A program made the position numbers and the translations under genes. The notes below the pieces were generated by a model that did not search any database, had not been told where the DNA came from, and saw only the letters and a program-made list of their open reading frames with translations. DNA of 54,067 nucleotides from Actinomycetota bacterium (GTDB taxonomy: Bacteria > Actinomycetota > Rubrobacteria > Rubrobacterales > Rubrobacteraceae), in contig SIRX01000052.1 of assembly GCA_004563715.1 (NCBI GenBank), forward strand, positions 1 through 54,067, written 5' to 3'. Below are positions 53,984 to 54,067 of this stretch, in pieces; the stretch's first letter is position 1, and each line of letters starts with the position of its first letter.

Positions 53984-54067
53984 TTGACCCCGAAACATGA
54001 GTTCGAGCGCGACGTGAAGCTGGATGTCGAGACCCGAGTCCGCCAGGGCGTGAAGGCTGTGCTGGAG
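53984..54067 (+). mobile_element. IS256-like transposase, 5' end only
   Basis: TTG 53984, preceded by GGAGGG 6 nt upstream, opens a frame beginning LTPKHEFERDVKLDVETRVR and QGVKAVLE, still open at the window edge. The pattern resembles the N-terminus of mutator-type (IS256 family) transposases, whose next segment is usually EEVLEEEM. Only 28 codons are visible, so the call is tentative. The left inverted repeat should lie in 53875-53980; I cannot define it without the other end. Confidence 0.55.

Overview
The window is GC-rich (roughly two thirds G+C), uses many GTG and TTG starts, packs genes with 1-8 nt overlaps, and reads some genes from apparently leaderless promoters. It encodes an actinobacterial mix of proteins: a class E-like sortase, an IclR regulator, a PspA cluster, covalent-flavin sarcosine-type enzymes and an IS256-like transposase. 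A desiccation- and radiation-tolerant actinomycete such as Rubrobacter is the best guess. This rests on protein character only; no rRNA or marker comparison was possible.

Region 1 (0-6.2 kb, minus strand) is a stress-protein island. An 850-residue protein with about fifty 11-residue LEA-like repeats sits beside two smaller proteins that share its tail module or its Ala/Gln/Glu repeats. The smaller two also carry free-standing E3/E1-binding (peripheral subunit-binding) domains. Small acidic proteins accompany them. Region 2 (6.2-12.9 kb) holds a tyrosine recombinase relative lacking most catalytic residues, a sortase, an HNH nuclease, a PspA operon ending in a J-domain protein, a membrane protein with a degenerate GGDEF domain, a PRC-barrel-like protein and a PrcB-type lipoprotein. 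Region 3 (12.9-17.3 kb) is ligA, a BrnT/BrnA toxin-antitoxin module inserted between 35-bp direct repeats, a nucleoside-recognition membrane protein and an Asp23 protein.

Region 4 (17.3-28.0 kb, plus strand) is an operon for oxidative N-demethylation of glycine betaine-type compounds coupled to tetrahydrofolate: a dimethylglycine/sarcosine dehydrogenase-like flavoprotein, a DmdA-like methyltransferase, MetF-like, formate-THF ligase, cyclodeaminase/cyclohydrolase, a second GcvT-like protein, a monomeric sarcosine oxidase-like enzyme and an IclR regulator. A GT2 glycosyltransferase, a DUF4174-like protein, a CPBP protease and an epimerase follow.

Region 5 (31.8-41.4 kb, minus strand) is the most unusual part: nine tightly overlapping genes encoding a myo-inositol-phosphate synthase-like cyclase, an HD-like protein, a methyltransferase, a Gfo/Idh/MocA dehydrogenase, a zinc-ribbon metallo-beta-lactamase protein, a YcaO enzyme, a TIM-barrel isomerase, a GT4 glycosyltransferase and a PIG-L deacetylase. 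Together they look like a pathway for an unknown cyclitol glycoside, with partial likeness to mycothiol biosynthesis.

Region 6 (41.8-54.1 kb) has a phytoene dehydrogenase-like oxidoreductase, a general-stress SDR, a lysC-dapA-dapB-S9 peptidase operon, a LysM protein, and a type I restriction island: an intact HsdR without visible HsdM/HsdS, a VapBC-type module, a truncated second hsdR and the start of an IS256-like transposase at the right edge.
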